A DNA stretch of 15,796 bases from JAAFKA01 sp044348925 (GTDB lineage: Bacteria; Bacteroidota; Bacteroidia; Cytophagales; Thermoflexibacteraceae), in assembly GCA_044348925.1 (NCBI GenBank), contig JBIKRY010000084.1, positions 1-15,796 on the forward strand, read 5' to 3'. Position numbers and translations under genes: made by a program. A model generated the notes under the pieces. That model made no database searches. It saw nothing but the letters and a program-made list of their open reading frames with translations, and was not told where the DNA came from. This document shows positions 15,314-15,796 of this stretch, piece after piece. Positions within the stretch are counted from its first letter, which is position 1, and each line of letters opens with the position of its first letter.

Positions 15314-15354
15314 TAATGTAATCTGCGTAGTAGTGCGTAGCTCCAGCTACGCAC
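15314..15354. repeat. REP-like element with perfect 10-bp hairpin
   Basis: TAATGTAA (15314-15321) is followed by TCTGCGTAGTA and a perfect 10-bp hairpin: GTGCGTAGCT (15333-15342), loop CC, AGCTACGCAC (15345-15354). The 5' module aligns with the elements at 4493 and 7207. The hairpin differs in sequence from them but keeps full pairing and the central CTCCA. No inverted TTACATTA is visible downstream, so it looks like a half element. Confidence 0.75.
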
Positions 15355-15492
15355 AGGTTTGTTAGTAAAACTAATTTTTCTTAGCAACATCATTGTTTTT
15401 TATAGGAAATAGATATAAAAAATTGCATATTTTGTTGCATAGCTACACAGTACTATACGACTTAGATTATATAATTTACAAAATATAACTCA

Positions 15493-15693
15493 TTGATTAT
15501 CAATTATTTACAAAAAAATGCGTACATATTGTCAGCAATTCCCACTTTGACTAATTAATTGATAATCAAATATTTAACTCGTTTTTTTCCATTAATCAAT
15601 TAATTGATAATCAATGAATTACCTAAAATCGGAAAAAGAATGAATAAATAAGCATTGATAATCAATGAGTTAAGTAACTCAAAGTGGGAATTG
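15493..15693. repeat. Palindrome cluster bracketed by a 15-bp inverted repeat
   Basis: Four copies of TTGATWATCAA start at 15493, 15559, 15604 and 15655, spaced 66, 45 and 51 bases. A 14-base perfect palindrome ATCAATTAATTGAT lies at 15595-15608. The last three copies sit between perfect inverted copies of CAATTCCCACTTTGA (15536-15550) and its complement (15679-15693). A small hairpin, GAGTTA-AG-TAACTC, lies just inside the right arm (15667-15680). No coding sequence accompanies it. Confidence 0.75.
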
Positions 15694-15713
15694 TTGCGTT
15701 AAAATAGTGTGCT

Positions 15714-15763
15714 ATTTTTCTACGTTGTCAATGGTCGATAGACCTTGACAAGCGTAGAAAAAT
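15714..15763. repeat. Long hairpin with single-base bulges
   Basis: ATTTTTCTACG (15714-15724) pairs with CGTAGAAAAAT (15753-15763), TTGTCAA (15725-15731) pairs with TTGACAA (15745-15751), and GGTC (15733-15736) pairs with GACC (15741-15744) around a GATA loop. This gives 22 base pairs, with one unpaired base on each side (T15732 and G15752). It could be a repeat end, a terminator for something beyond the window, or part of the adjacent palindrome cluster. Confidence 0.6.
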
Positions 15764-15780
15764 AATAACATAGGTTTTTC

Positions 15781-15796
15781 TGCCGTTGGCTGTGTC
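15781..15796 (+). repeat. GC-rich hairpin repeat, copy 2 (cut by the window edge)
   Basis: The last 16 bases, TGCCGTTGGCTGTGTC, are identical to 262-277 and lie in the same orientation. They represent the left half of the hairpin seen at 251-294. The right half lies beyond the window. Confidence 0.65.

Larger units (their letters stand above)
15256..15796. other. Gene-free region dense in palindromic repeats
   Basis: No convincing reading frame follows dsbD. In order the region contains a REP-like hairpin (15314-15354), a cluster of TTGATWATCAA palindromes inside a 15-bp inverted repeat (15493-15693), a long bulged hairpin (15714-15763), and the cut-off second copy of the GC-rich hairpin repeat (15781-15796). 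There is no clear intrinsic terminator directly after dsbD apart from a T-run at 15260-15266 without a stem. Confidence 0.65.

Noticed and set aside
15493..15665. FNR-type or CRP-type binding sites
   Set aside because: The half-sites resemble TTGAT/ATCAA, but the spacer is one base, not four, so they do not fit the known box.
15493..15693. Iteron-type replication origin
   Set aside because: The repeats are palindromic and irregularly spaced, and there is no initiator gene and no DnaA-box cluster.
15256..15796. CRISPR array or integron attC cassette
   Set aside because: The repeats are not regularly spaced direct repeats with unique spacers, and the bulged hairpin lacks the conserved attC end sequences. 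No cas or integrase gene is visible.

Overview
This is an AT-rich chromosomal stretch (roughly two thirds A+T by eye) from a member of the Bacteroidota, most likely a Cytophagales-like or Flavobacteria-like relative. Four things point there: an S9B dipeptidyl peptidase, a SPOR-tailed N-acetylmuramoyl-L-alanine amidase and a DsbD of the Bacteroidota type; a small membrane protein family I know from this phylum; and promoters matching the phylum-specific TTTG-N19-TAnnTTTG consensus. I see no tRNA, rRNA, CRISPR array, insertion sequence with a transposase, or phage gene.

Layout. 1-163: edge of a possible, apparently frameshifted gene on the minus strand. 164-657: gene-free, with a GC-rich hairpin repeat. 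658-2871 (+): dipeptidyl peptidase IV, facing a convergent pair of minus-strand membrane protein genes (2932-3330 and 3407-4228) across a perfect terminator-like hairpin. 4229-4790: gene-free and rich in inverted repeats. 4791-7184 (+): one continuous frame encoding HisD fused to HisC. 7328-8596 (+): secreted helical protein of unknown function, ending at a second perfect hairpin that faces the ABC-F gene (8681-10603, -). A divergent promoter region separates ABC-F from a short-chain dehydrogenase (10792-11505, +). Then come a 34-codon membrane micro-ORF with its own promoter and terminator (11629-11733, +), a periplasmic amidase with a SPOR domain (11901-12983, +), and DsbD (13144-15255, +). 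15256-15796 is gene-free and packed with palindromes.

How the genes work together. Most are independent housekeeping or envelope functions: periplasmic peptide degradation (DPP IV), cell-wall cleavage at division (amidase), periplasmic disulfide reduction (DsbD), histidine synthesis (HisD-HisC) and ribosome-associated ABC-F activity. They do not form one pathway, and I find no defence system or biosynthetic cluster. Nearly every gene has its own intergenic signals, so long operons are unlikely.

The most unusual material is non-coding. A family of short elements (4493-4673, 7207-7279, 15314-15354) shares a 5' module (TAATGTAA, 1-2 variable bases, then TGCGTAG) followed by a hairpin whose sequence differs between copies while its pairing is kept. 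This resembles REP/BIME elements. A cluster of TTGATWATCAA palindromes bracketed by a 15-bp inverted repeat lies near the right end. A GC-rich hairpin near the left end recurs, cut off, at the right edge. The best coding-level observations are the HisD-HisC fusion, a short-chain dehydrogenase without its catalytic tyrosine, the 34-codon membrane protein, and a probable leaderless ABC-F transcript.
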